DNA from: Zygnema cylindricum
Lineage: Eukaryota > Streptophyta > Zygnematophyceae > Zygnematales > Zygnemataceae
Reading direction: 5' to 3'
NCBI GenBank assembly: GCA_037447655.1
Contig: JBBHKE010001694.1
Location: forward strand, 1-64,000
DNA length: 64,000 nt
The position numbers and the translations under genes were made by a program. Below are positions 1-11,600 of the stretch, in pieces. A model generated the notes under the pieces. It saw only the letters and a list, made by a program, of their open reading frames with translations, was not told where the DNA came from and did no database searches. The number at the start of each line of letters is the position of its first letter. Position 1 is the stretch's first letter.

Positions 1-38
<38 letters not shown>
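1..38. repeat. (GA)n microsatellite at window edge
   Basis: An uninterrupted GA dinucleotide run of about 19 units opens the window and probably continues outside it. It is one of many CT/GA tracts here and carries no gene signal. Confidence 0.95.
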
Positions 39-42
<4 letters not shown>

Positions 43-375
43 CCTTCACGGACTTCGCTTTTGCGAATTGGTGTCCTTTGGTCTAGACCCCACCACGGCC
101 CATAAAAAAGTCGGTGGAAAAAAGTACGCACAGGTTGTAAATGTGTGGTGGGTATTTTTTTTGTTACACACAGAAAAGTTTTTGAAAACCTCCGACGCGT
201 GCTAAAACGTCTCCCTATTTGTTAACTTTGACGAAACTTTTAAAACCACGTCGCGAGGTGATTTGAGTAGAAGTTTGAAGATGAGATGGAGGGACGTGAT
301 AGTGGGTCAAAACGCGATAAACGACAAACTTCAATACATTTCAAAGTTTTAAAGTGACGCAAATTGTACTGTCGT

Positions 376-619
376 AATTTCATTTTTTTGGTACGGCTGC
401 GGATTTTCTCGTCCGGGGCTAATTTTTGGAGGAAAACGACAGAAAAAAACCATTACTATATCACATGGGAGAGTGCCTTACGTTTTAAATGAAAACGAAT
501 TTCATTTTTTTGGTATGGCTGTGGATTTTCGCTTCCGGGGCTAATTTTTGGAGGAAAACGACAAAAAAAAAACCATTACTTTATCACATGGGAGAGTGAC
601 TTACGTTTTAAATGAAAAC
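376..619. repeat. 122-bp tandem repeat, two units
   Basis: Two head-to-tail units (376-497 and 498-619) match closely. Each contains a T-rich stretch, the block GGCTAATTTTTGGAGG and the block CACATGGGAGAGTG. The 122-bp period is seen directly by lining up the GTA(C/T)GGCTG block at 391 and 513. No coding frame crosses it. The flanking sequence 39-375 shows nothing I recognise. Confidence 0.85.
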
Positions 620-660
620 GACAGAAAATTACCCGTCCTTACAAACATGAAGCCGTACCC

Positions 661-1250
661 TGAGTCCCACCCTTCCTCTTCTATACGCAAGGATTAATGA
701 AAGTTTTTACTTTTTCACTTGGCTTTCTTCCTCTTCCTCTCTTATTACCCTCCTCCCTCTCCCTTTCCTTATCATTCTGCCTCCCCCTCTCCAATTCCTC
801 TCCCTCTGACCCTCCCTCTCCCCATATTTTTTCCTTTCCCTTTCTTTATCCATCTCTCCTTCTTTCCCTCTCCCTCTCCTTCTATTTTTTCCCCTTCCTC
901 TCATTTTTCTCTCTTTGCCTCATTTCTCTCTCCGTCTCCTTCCCCCTCCCTCTTCTTTAACACTCCCTCTACTTTCCCTCTCCCTTTCCCCCTCCTCTCC
1001 CTCTTCATCTATCTTTCCTTCTACCTTTTCTTTCCTTCTACTTCTCCTCCCCCCTCCCCTCTCCCTCTCTTTTTCCGCTTCCTTTCCCTCTCCCTTTACC
1101 TCTTCTGCTAATCCGTCTGCCTTTCCATGTCCCTCTTCTCCTTCGCGCTCTCTCTTTCCCTCTCTTTCTTCTTCGCCCTCTCCCGCTCTCTCTCCTTTCC
1201 CACTCCTCCCCCCCCCTTCGCCTTTCCCTCTCCTTTTCCTCTCCTTCAGT
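661..1250. repeat. 590-bp polypyrimidine (CT-rich) tract
   Basis: Nearly all C and T on the plus strand, in irregular CTCTCC, CCTTTC and CTTTCC words. Open frames across it are Ser/Leu/Pro-rich on one strand and Arg/Glu/Gly-rich on the other, which is what a simple repeat produces, so none is taken as a gene. Sequence 1250-1975 has no repeat or coding signal I can support. Confidence 0.9.
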
Positions 1251-1980
1251 AATGATTTCAATTCTATTTGGCAAATGTTAACATTAAAAATTACTTATTA
1301 TGTGCAACATAATATCATTGTCATTCTATTTCACATTTATTAAGTGCATTAACAATTCATATCCTTGTTAGGTTGGGTCCAGCACACGGGCCTGTGGCCG
1401 CAGACGGGCATTACACCACAAAGGTGTCCTATTTAGCAAATCACAGAAGTAGACAGGAGATGGGAGAGGAAATAGATAGAAGAATAGAAGGGTAGGCAGG
1501 TTTAGAACAGCTTGTAGAATTCCATTAATAGAAAAAGATGTACAATTGCCCAAAGGACTTTCTACCTAATAAAAGTTGTAATTGTCCTCCTACATTCCTA
1601 AAGCATCCACCTATGTGAACAATGGTTCCTCTAATGATTGTAATGGTTATGTGAGATGTATTTCTGAATGCCTTTGTTTGCTATATAGCAATCTATGCCT
1701 GTCTGCAAGCCTCTGTGCAATGAAATGCTAAATGGTGTGTGGTCGAATGTGATGTTGTGCCTCTGTTCCACATCTTTCAGCCGTATGCCGATTCGGTTCA
1801 CTGGTATAGTAAATGTTACGTGGAATTGTCTATCAAATTCCGTACAATCGTCTGGTGACGTCGTGCTGATTTATTGACCCGATTTAGTGTGGAATCTGTT
1901 GAAATACGATTTCAGTTATGTAAATAGTGAATTGTACTTTTCAAATGTATAATTGTGCGTACGCTATTTTGAATATAGTA

Positions 1981-2482
1981 CACCGCGCATCGTAATTAGA
2001 GTAATGAAAAAATTAGAGTAAAAAAAGAGAAAAAAATAATTAGAGTAATTTACTTTAATTTATGTGATAGAACTGTTTCAAAAAGGAATTTACTCTAATT
2101 TATGCGGTGTACTCTAATTTGGCAAGCTAATATCCTCTACTGTAAATAAGGTATTCGTACAGAATATGAAAAAACGTACAGTTTATCGTCAATATGACGT
2201 TTGCACTACGCGGTTTGTCAAAACGCATTTATATGATAATGGCTCGTTTTAAATCATTATTTGTACTTTTTTACTTATAAAAGTACAATTTTGCACGGTC
2301 GGACGTCATCCGTACTCCACACTATTTAAAAAAGAACCTATATTTGAATTAAAAACGTTAATGAAACCTTACCTTAAATAGCATAATGAAAAAATTAGAA
2401 TCATTTACTCTATTTGATGTGATGGAGTCGAAATTTCGAGCGACCGAATTAGAGTAATTTACTCTAATTACGATTCGCGGTG
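1981..2482. mobile_element. MITE M1, TA-flanked, CACCG termini (long family)
   Basis: A 502-bp element flanked by TA on both sides. Its left end reads CACCGCGCATCGTAATTAG and its right end is the inverted repeat ending CGATTCGCGGTG. The TA target duplication and terminal inverted repeats suit a non-autonomous Tc1/mariner-type element. It shares subterminal AGAGTAATGAAAAAATTAG and an internal TGCACGGTCGGACGTC-like block with the other long copies. No transposase frame is present. Confidence 0.85.
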
Positions 2483-3362
2483 TAGTTCATTTTAGTTCAA
2501 AGAGGTTTCGTTTCAATTTGCGTCTAAGTTCAATGTAACGCTTAGACGATTAAATTTCAATTTTGCGGCTAACTGCTCTCACCGTGGAGCTCACGTAAAG
2601 ACAAAAAATGACTGTCTACAACACTTTTATTTACATGTGGTTGCTGCAGTTTTGTTATCGTAAACGTTCGCCGGCTGTGTTAACTGCTAATTTTATTATG
2701 ACGGTGCACGTTCGCAAGCGCGACAAAATATTAAGCGGTTGAAACAATTTTTTGAAAGTCAAAGTTGTCCAACCGATTGACCGTCAATTTTTTTGCGCAA
2801 CGGTACTTTATTTGTACCAATGTGTACTTCAAACGTACATTTTTTGACAAAATGACGTAAATGACTGTGCGCAACCAAAACAGTCATTGTCATGATCAAT
2901 ACCCTTCAAGATTTTAAGCATCGAATATTAGCCAACGTGTTACCAACCAAAATGAGCCGCGCAAATAAAAAGTGGTTTACTGACGCGACCTAATGGAAGG
3001 CACGCCTTGCAGTAAAGTTTTCCATACAATTACTGAAGTGCCTAACGGAAGGCCACCCTTAAATATGGCAAAATTGGAGTACATCTAGAGAATTCAACTG
3101 ATGTTCATTGTGTTGTGGTAAAAGCAATTTCTACGTACGGCAAAAAAATTTATTGTGGAGACTTAATTTTGGACCAAAACGACAAAAAAACCAATTTTTT
3201 AACACATGGACACATCCCCTACATGCCGAGTGGAAACCGTCACCTTTTTTGATAGGGCGAACCGGAAACCGTACGCAATACTTCACATTTCCATTTTTTG
3301 AATACATAATTTCGCGACAACTATTTTTATTGGGCGCGGGAGCTTACGCCAACAGGTACAGT

Positions 3363-3538
3363 TAGTGTTGGGTATCGGGTAAATTCATATCGCGATAATT
3401 GCGATATTCGATATATCGAATATCGATCGAGCAGATTCCTCGATATATCGTACCGGGACCAACATAAATTATCGCGATATATATCGCAAAAAAATGGATG
3501 TCCGTACAGTCACAGTACGGAAAACCGTACGCAAAATC

Positions 3539-3584
<46 letters not shown>

Positions 3585-3806
3585 TGTGGGGGGGGGGGGG
3601 GGGGGGGGGGGGGGTTGAATAAAAAAATGAAATTTTTATTTTTTTATGGCTCGATATTTTGGCGATACGATATATCGGCGATATATCTCCACTGGAGCGC
3701 GATAATTTGGTTTTCGATATATCGAAGCGATATATCGATTATCGGGTACCTGAAATCGATATATATATATTGAATATCGGCAAAGGGTCCTCGATACCCA
3801 ACACTA
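3363..3806. mobile_element. hAT-like MITE H1 with central poly-C/poly-G hairpin
   Basis: A 444-bp element starting TAGTGTTGGGTATCG and ending in its inverted form CGATACCCAACACTA. It is bounded by a perfect 8-bp duplication GGTACAGT (3355-3362 and 3807-3814), as in hAT transposons. The interior is built of GATATATCG words. The centre is C45-TGT-G27 (3540-3614), an expanded version of the shorter C/G hairpin seen in its relatives. No transposase. Confidence 0.9.
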
Positions 3807-3815
3807 GGTACAGTA

Positions 3816-4334
3816 CACCGCGAATCGTAATCAGCGTTATTAACATTAATTCCGTCACCCCGAATTTTGACTCTATCACCATACATAGAGTACATTATTC
3901 TAAATTATTCTTTATATTATTTAAGGTACTTATTGAACGAGCGTTAATAACTCTAATACAGTGCCGTTTTAAATAGTGTGGCGTATGGTCGGTGTCTGAC
4001 CGTGCAAAATTGTACTTTATTAAGTAAAATGGTACAAATAATGATTCAATACAGGCAGTTATCATGTAACTACTGCGTTTTAACAAACCTCGTAATGCAG
4101 ACGTCATAATGACGTGAAACTGTACGTTTTGTCAGATTGTGTATATACCTAATTTACAGTAGATATAGTCAGCGCCCAGATTTACGCCCAAATTATAGTT
4201 ATTGATAAACTTTTAATTTGAGTATTTTTTTTTTTGAAAAGGGCTGATTACCCAAAATAGAGTTAATAACTCTAATTATTATTTTTGATTTTTTTACTCT
4301 AATTATTTCTTTACTCTAATTACGATTCGAATTG
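3816..4334. mobile_element. MITE M2 (long CACCG family)
   Basis: A copy of the same family as M1. It starts CACCGCGAATCGTAATCAG after a TA and ends in a slightly degraded right terminus (CGATTCGAATTG) before TA. Its left TA straddles the edge of the H1 target duplication, and its right TA is shared with the next copy, so three elements abut without spacer. Confidence 0.75.
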
Positions 4335-4336
4335 TA

Positions 4337-4837
4337 CACCGCGAATCGTAATTAGAGTAATGAAAAAATTCGAGTACAAAAACTAAAAAGAATATTTAGA
4401 GTAATGAACGCTAATTTATGTGATAGAGCTGTTTCAACTATGAAGTTTACTCTAATTTTATTTAAGTACTCTAATTTGGCACGCTAATATCCTCTACTGT
4501 AAATAAGGTATTCGTACAGAATTTGTCAAAACGTACACTTTATCGTCACTATGAAGTTTGCACTACGCGGTTTGTTAAAACGCAGTTACATGATAACGGC
4601 CTATATTAAATCATAATTTGTACTTTTTATTTAATAAAGTACAATTTTGCACGGTATGAGGTCGTCCATATTCCACACTATTTAAAATGAACCTATTTTA
4701 GAATTAAAAACGCTTATGAAACTTTACTTAAAATAGAATAATGAAAAAATTAGAATCATTTACTCTATTTCATGTGATAGAGTCGTAATTTCGAGCGACC
4801 GAAGTAGAGTAATTTACTCTAATTACGATTCGCGGTG
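4337..4837. mobile_element. MITE M3 (long CACCG family)
   Basis: A 501-bp copy with well kept termini, CACCGCGAATCGTAATTAG at the left and CGATTCGCGGTG at the right, with TA on each side. It aligns with M1 over its full length. Non-autonomous. Confidence 0.88.
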
Positions 4838-5171
4838 TACTGCAATGTACTGTAGAGTTATGAGCTGTGGTACCTTTTTGTAAACTTTTGTGCGCTGTAC
4901 TCATTCGACGCACTCGTATTTATTATACACGTGCCGTTTTCGTTTCTATGTGCCAGTCACACTGGATTGCTGATTTCACCTTTTTATAAGTGCCGACAAA
5001 ACCCGCGAGAAAATGTTAGGCCGAAATGTAATATAAATTTAGCCGGTTAACAGGTTGACTTTTTTCATTTTTTGTACCAGGATTGTACAGGTTCTGTACA
5101 TTTCTGTACTTCAGCATCCGCTCCATTGGCCAGAAATGGTCATTGCAAAGCTCTGTCAATGATTGGGCAGT

Positions 5172-5627
5172 TTATGGCCGTGACCGATTCTGATCTGGAC
5201 GGTCAGAGTTTGCCCCAATTGTTTGGAAATTTTCTACTTTCCGTACTTTTCTAAATACTGTATCGAAGGATTCCAACAAGGCAACAACATTCTCTACCAC
5301 CTGGGGGTATTTTGAACCCGCTACGTGGCGAATAGCTGGCTTGTCATCCTCGTCAGCATCACGAAAGATTACGAAGCGTTTGGGACGCCAAACATTGCCA
5401 ATAGCTGCTTCCCCCGAGTGGCCAGTCCCATCCGTAACAGCTTCCACGTGACGCTCTCTCAAGTAGGAGCGAGAATCCATGCAGGATACCGCATCGTGGC
5501 AACGAGCATCGTCCGATTCCCCTTGAACCAGAATAGTCAGATTAAGCATCATTGTCAGCATGGAATGATGTGGGCCAACTACCATTGACCCGCGTTCCCA
5601 TGTGCTTTTATTCGAATACGAGTACAT
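5172..5627 (-). CDS. Hypothetical minus-strand open frame, 151 aa
   Basis: I do not recognise this frame. It is the longest open reading frame in a stretch of more even base composition than its surroundings. Its middle part (PKRFVIFRDADEDD, then KYPQVVENVVALLESF) has an amphipathic look faintly like a doublecortin-type fold, but that is an impression only. I see no convincing splice partners or signal peptide. A second minus frame at 5674-5931 lies just upstream and could be related. A chance frame or a decayed transposon gene is at least as likely. Confidence 0.2.
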   Translation of the reverse strand: MYSYSNKSTWERGSMVVGPHHSMLTMMLNLTILVQGESDDARCHDAVSCMDSRSYLRERHVEAVTDGTGHSGEAAIGNVWRPKRFVIFRDADEDDKPAIRHVAGSKYPQVVENVVALLESFDTVFRKVRKVENFQTIGANSDRPDQNRSRP

Positions 5628-6142
5628 ACAGTTCCGTTCGCTGCCTCCTGACGGTCGGTTTTCTGAACCTTGTTCAACGTGCGGTCCATTGATTCTTTTC
5701 TATGCTTACCACGTGTTTTTGATCGCAGTCCACGGGATAAGGTCCAGAGCTAGAGGCCTTTCTATGTGCGATTTGGTTTTCCGCATGGAGCTCATCAATC
5801 CCCCAAGTCCCTCCGATAAAATCGAGCTCCGTGTGAAGAAAGAGGATAATTGGCGACTGCGTACCATTATTATGTGGACGATTCTGTGCAACTGCGCGAA
5901 AGATTCGTCGCTCGATGTCTATACAGGTCACACGACTTTTCTATGCGACATTTAATCAGTCCCTTATTCTGCGGAGAATTTCCTAACCGTCCGATGAGAA
6001 TTTCTTCGGTGCAGATATCGTCTTCACCGATATCTTTTTTTCTCGTTTCGTTTCGCACGTTTGCCCCTCTGCCACAGCGGTTGGCAATCGTACACCTGTC
6101 GCACGGTCTATTCTATCCGACGTCCTGCGACGTCGTGGGCCG

Positions 6143-6199
6143 TGCGACCGAGCCCCGCCCTTGCGACCGAGCCCCGCCCTTGCGACCGAGCCCCGCCCT
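6143..6199. repeat. 19-bp GC-rich tandem repeat, three units
   Basis: Three perfect copies of TGCGACCGAGCCCCGCCCT. Each unit contains a CCCCGCCC GC-box-like core. The surrounding 5960-6360 has no supported gene. Confidence 0.95.
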
Positions 6200-6467
6200 T
6201 GCGACAAGTCCCTTCCATGATGCGACAAGATGTTGCACCATGTATGCGACATGGCCATGCGATTAGGTTTTCGTTACAGCAAAGCTCACCCGGAATAAGG
6301 GAATAATCGAACAAGGGAGAGGGAGAGAGTCCAGTTTTCGGATGCTTATGCACTTGCAATGCCATTACCCTCTGTTTTTTTTTTCTCCTTTGACTCGCTT
6401 TGACTTTCTTTGACTTTCTACATGCAGAGGCGATTTACTGTCTGCAACCATTTCCTTTGTCATTTGT

Positions 6468-6471
<4 letters not shown>

Positions 6472-6506
<35 letters not shown>

Positions 6507-6727
6507 TTAAGTTGTAGGGAAAGGACAGGTATATCCGTACGACAAGATTCACTCATTTATTTGCTCTCAACAATGACAAAATGGTGGCCATAATCTCGAC
6601 CTCTCTCCTTTCCTTCTCTCTCCTTTCTGTTTCTCGCCTCTCTCTCTCTCTCCTTTCCTATTTGTATCCCACTCACCGCACAAATTTTATCTCTCTTTCA
6701 TCCTTTCAACTCCCTTGACCTGTCGCG

Positions 6728-6780
<53 letters not shown>
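6472..6780. repeat. CT microsatellite cluster
   Basis: Runs of CT at about 6472-6500, interrupted CT at 6600-6660, and about 24 CT units at 6732-6779. They lie upstream of a possible first exon of the bromodomain gene and could be part of its promoter or 5' leader, but that is only inference. Confidence 0.9.
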
Positions 6781-6936
6781 CCTGTCGCTCTCCTCGTCTC
6801 CCCCATTTCCTCTCTTTTCTGGTTTCTCTCTCTATATGTCCTTCCTAAATCATCCCGTCCCCTCTCTCTAATGGCTCTCTCTCCTCCCACCCATTTACTG
6901 AGGCGGACACGTGGCACTGCCCCTCTCCGTCAATCT

Positions 6937-7136
6937 ATGTCTGCCAAAGGAGGAGTAATGGACGACAGAGTCCCTCCTCCCCCTCTCCCATTAGGAAGGA
7001 GAGATTCCTGTTTTAGTACTAATGGCTCTCTTTTCGACAAAGACTCTTACCCGAGTGGGAAGGGAAACCCTAAAAACTGTGACAACAGTCACGGACGTTT
7101 GGCTACAGGGTCTACATTGCTGGAGAAGTCGGTCAG
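6937..7136 (+). CDS. Possible first coding exon of the bromodomain gene
   Basis: The frame starts at ATG 6937 (MSAKGGVMDDRVPPPPL...) and runs 200 nt to a strong donor, GTCAG followed by GTAAAC. It lies 1.5 kb upstream of the first sure exon of the bromodomain gene. It ends in phase 2, whereas the next recognised exon (8609) is read in phase 0, so a missing small exon or a different acceptor is needed. Composition is ordinary, with no transposon similarity. It may also be non-coding. Confidence 0.3.
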
Positions 7137-7529
7137 GTAAACCGGGAAACAATCGGAAAACCGTTCTGAAACCTTTTTTAAACCCTAATAATTTTGTTGT
7201 TTCCCTCTCAATGTCACATAATCTTTATTGGAAGATAAGGTATTTTGTGCTGACTTTGTTAAGTCATGGAAAGGATTTGACATCCAAAATTTGATATTCA
7301 CTTTTTTACCACCCGTGGCTTAAGAAGGGTCATGGTGTCTCTACCTTACTTTCATTTTGTTTCATTGGAAGGTTTTTTTTATTGATATGATGATTATTAT
7401 TACTTTTACTATTGTTATTATTTCCTGGGAGATGAATGGCCTTTCTTACATTTCACAGTGCATTTGCTTTTGGGTTTTATTTTTTGTTACATTAGGGTTT
7501 TTTTGTCCTTCTCCTCAAGCATTTGAGGA

Positions 7530-7910
7530 TCCTCTGACTCTCTCTCTTTCTCTCTCTCTTCTCTCTTCTCTTTCTCTCTCTCTCTTTCTCTCCCTCCCTC
7601 TCCCTCTCCCTCTTCCCCTGAGTACCTTTTGGTGCATTCAGGAATAAAAAATTGGCAAAGTGGTTGGACAAAGGAGGAGAAGCTATAAGCCTGAAACCAA
7701 GCTTCAAAGATTGTAAGTTGTCATTCCCAAACATTCAAACACATAAGCATAATTAAAAAGACAGTTTTTTTCCTTGTATTCTCTGCCTCTCTTTCTCCCT
7801 CTCCCTCTCCCTCCCTCCTCTCCTCTCTCTCCCCTCTTTCTCCCCCTTTTCTCCCCTCCCTCTCCCCCCCCCCTTCCCTCTCTCCCCTTCCCCCTCCCCA
7901 TTCATCTCCC
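7530..7910. repeat. Two CT-rich tracts
   Basis: CT-rich simple sequence at about 7530-7620 and 7785-7910. The sequence between and around them (7137-8040) shows no exon I can support. Confidence 0.85.
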
Positions 7911-8040
7911 TCTTTTGTAATTTAAGAGGTTGTTTTACTTCTTACACTCTAATTCGGTACCTTTACCTGTACATCAGAGCAGAGTAGAAAAATTAGGGAT
8001 TTTTAGTTTAACAAGCTCCAGAGACAGTGGTGTAAGCTAG

Positions 8041-8239
8041 TATGGCTCTTGGGGTCAATGTTTGTTTGTCGCTTATATTACCTTTTTTACGTGCAAATAT
8101 GTCCGATTCTCACTTGGAGACCGTCAAGCAGAAGATAAAAATCTTACCTTTCAATCACAACCGTCGGATTAGTGTGCGCGGTGAAAAGTTTAGTTTAAGG
8201 CTGAAATTAACATCAACTCCGATGATGCAAGTCATGGTG
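8041..8239. mobile_element. Short CACCG-family MITE, degraded
   Basis: The interior matches other short copies: a CCGATTCTCACTTGG-like block, then ATCTTACCTTTCAATC and AACCGTCGGATTAG. It ends GTCATGGTG before TA. The left terminus is eroded and its position approximate. It sits in the presumed intron just before the first sure exon of the bromodomain gene. Confidence 0.55.
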
Positions 8240-8608
8240 TAGCGAGGGCCACTTTTTTTTGCCCACACCGTGAATCGCTAAAAGGGTTAAAAGTTAATTA
8301 GTATGAGGGTTTTTTACTGTTTAAAGTTTCTGGTCTGAATGGCGCGGACGATTGTGAGCCATTTAAAGCATCAACCTCCAGAATAAAATATTTAGTATTA
8401 TTATAATGCTATTTTGTGTCCAAAGGGCAAGTGTAATGAACGCTAGTAGTGATTTACGGTCCACCTTTTTCTTGTACTTTTTTGCGGGCTTGTGTAATAC
8501 CGAAAAGAAGGACAAATGGCAAGATTGCACTATCTAAACCCATTTGCAACACCTACAGATTATCAAAAGTGTCACAGTTCTTACTCTAGTCAATGATGTT
8601 GTGTGCAG

Positions 8609-11600
8609 GCCTTAACAAGTCAAGTGGATATGAAATTGAATGTGAAGGAGATGAAAGGGAATAGAGGTCGTAAGTGCAACAAGTGTGTTTCTCCTCAGAA
8701 TCCCCAAGAGAAGGTTTATCGGGAAAATGCAATATCTTCTGAGACTGTCCCTGTTTTGGGTCCTGGAACTTCTGTCATTAAAAGAAGGATGCCTCCACGT
8801 TCAAAACGTCGTGCCAAAAAACTATCATCAAAATCGTTAGTATTTCTCTATTATCTGAAGAAACAAGTGCTTTTTGAAATCTCTTATCATACATTGATAC
8901 ATAGTGATGACTTGGTTTCGAAACGGCTTTTGAGTGTGTTTAAAATATGAGAAATCTAAGCTTGATTTGTAAAGTTGTTATCCTTGATCGCTTAGTTGAA
9001 TGTCAATATCTGGGAAAGTTCTATCAAAAAGTACAGAAAAACACCTATTGATCTCTTTTTGAAGGCCATGACTGTAATCTCTCTTTAGCCATTGAAACCA
9101 GCCTCGCAAAGATGGAAAATTTTCAACAAGGTGTTTGTCCTCATACGCTTAATGTTCTTTTGATATCTACTTCATCCCTTCATCAGCATTTGGTTGTTTA
9201 TGTATTGCAAGACCGGGCCAGTGTTATTTTTTTTCATCCATTTGGTTTCAATGAACAGTAGTCCCTACTATGGCAAAAATCTCGGATTGCTGAGCGATAT
9301 TTGCACTGTTTTGGTACTTTTTTGTATGATTTTGTACCAAAGAGGTATAAATTTTGGTCAACATCCTGAGATTTCACCAGTGTGCGGACACGCTTCTTGT
9401 AAGAGGGAAAGGAAAACAAGACAGTGGAGTTAAATGTTATTGACTGCTTGTTTTTTTTTCTTTTTTGTGTTGTTTGTAAAACAGAACCGGAGTATGCAAA
9501 GGTCCTGTTGAAATTGATGATGATTCTCGCCTATCTCCTCTTCCTCAAGGAGGGATACGACTTCCTTACAAACGCCCTTTTTACAGTTTGGCACTCCATC
9601 CCCTTGAGATTGAACAGGTTAGTCTTTGAGTTACTAAATAGGTTAGGCTTTAAGTAATATTTACTCGAACACTGACACTGAAACTTGTCCCTGTGAAAAA
9701 TGACAAACAGGGGTAGATTTTTCAAGTAATGTTCTTTTGAGGTCATGTAACATATGTTCAGAGAATGCCCTCAAATACATGGGAACCAGGAAGGAAGGGG
9801 AATGCAGAGAGGAATGAAAGGTGGGATATGGATGTTTAATTTGACTCTTTCCACCTCTCTCTGCCTCCCTCTTTCTCGCTCTCCCTGTCCTTCTCTCTCT
9901 CTCTCTCTCCTCTCTCTCTGCCTTTGCCACAGGACCTTGCCCTCATCTCTAATTTTAAACGACGTCGTACAACGAGAGGAAACCATCAGATGGGATCCAT
10001 GGCAGATGATATGTCATCATGTGCAATTATTTTGTTGCGCCTCAAAAACCATGAGTATGTCTTAAATTTTTCAATTTCTTTTTTTAAACCATGAGTATGT
10101 CTTTCATATTTCAACTGCTTTTATTGATCCATATCTACGATGCCCATTGCTATTAGTGTTCTAACAGGTCGCTGTATTTCTTTTGGCCAAAAATCATAAA
10201 ATAGTAGTAATGACACTATTTTGGGGAATTACTGGTAATAAGTATATTTTAGGGAATGGACTACTATTCTCCACGTCACCCCACACTTTGTATTAGTAAT
10301 ACGAAATCCGCTTCAATACTAGTAGTTCCGTTGCACTCCTAGTGATGGGCAGTGTACCTTTCTAATTTATCTTTACTGCATTATTCTTGTTACTTTGCTA
10401 ACATTTTCTGTACAAATTCACACACGAATTTGTTGCATAAAGAAGAGCAGAATGATGGAAATAGGTTTTGTGGGCCAATGACTACGCCAAAGCGTCTTCG
10501 TCAGTAACATTATTTGCAACCATTTGCTATGTTATTATTTACATGCAGTTTTCCTTCCATAGATATTCTGGATGTTGCAGTTTTGCAGCTATTTTTGTCG
10601 GAACATACTCTCGCATTTTGTGATTGTGGTGAAATGATCCTAAATTTATTTGAATGCTTGTGGGATTTTAGTAACTGTATAGTTCGATGTTCCAGTTCAA
10701 GGTTGCCATATCTCCTTTGGCAATTGTAGACTCATTTTTGAAGTATAATGCACCAGTTTGCATTCTTAGGTCAAAAAATGACGTTTTTTTGGAACTGTTG
10801 TCCACCTTTATTTTTGTTTCTTCAAGACGGTATGGGAATTTGATGTTACATTTGAACTTAGAGTGTCATACTGCACCATTTTGAGTGACTTAAGTTGAAG
10901 AAGTTGTTTTTTTCCTTTCGTCTCTCTATGGATTTTCTAAGGGTTGGAGTGAAATAGAATTGGTGACTACCTTTTCGATGACTACCTTTTAGCTTTCCGT
11001 CATATTTTAGGCGATATCCTTATTTTTGTGAAGTCCTGAGATCTTGGCCTGGCTTTGTCTGCTACTGTTTTACAAACTTCAGAAATTTATGCTGGAGGTC
11101 TTTTAAATTGCTAAGCTGGTGGGTAGATTCTGGCAGGTATCTTCTTTGCAATACTCTTATTGTTTGTAATTGTAATCCTAATGTTAACACGGAACTCTTA
11201 GGATGATAAAAAAATTCTCATGTTTTGTGATTTATGACTGAACCCACAAAACGACAGTAATTTTTATTAGTGTGGTCACCCTCGTCAGATTCTTTAGATC
11301 ATTTTATGTGGGAATAGCTGACATAAAAAGCGCTTATAGTCAGTTACATTTCTAAATTTAATTTCCTAAATTGATAAGTTAAATTTTCCATGTGTGCATT
11401 CGAACAGGTTAGGGTCTTCTTTTAACCGCCCGGTTGCCAAATCTGAATGGCCTCGAGAAGCAAAGGAACTTTACTTCTTGCATGTGGATTCTCCATTGGA
11501 CTTGGGTACTATACAGGTAACCTCTCTCTCTCCCCCTCTCCCTTCCTCTCGCCTTTCTTCATTTCTCTCCTCTCGCTGTCTCTCTCTCCCTCTCGCTCTC

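Noticed and set aside
697-1343. Several Ser/Leu/Pro-rich and Arg/Glu-rich open frames on both strands
   Set aside because: They are produced by the CT-rich simple sequence and have no motifs.
5850-6365. Overlapping frames of 80-138 residues on both strands
   Set aside because: They owe their length to the 19-bp GC-rich repeat, and the frames on both strands are equally open.
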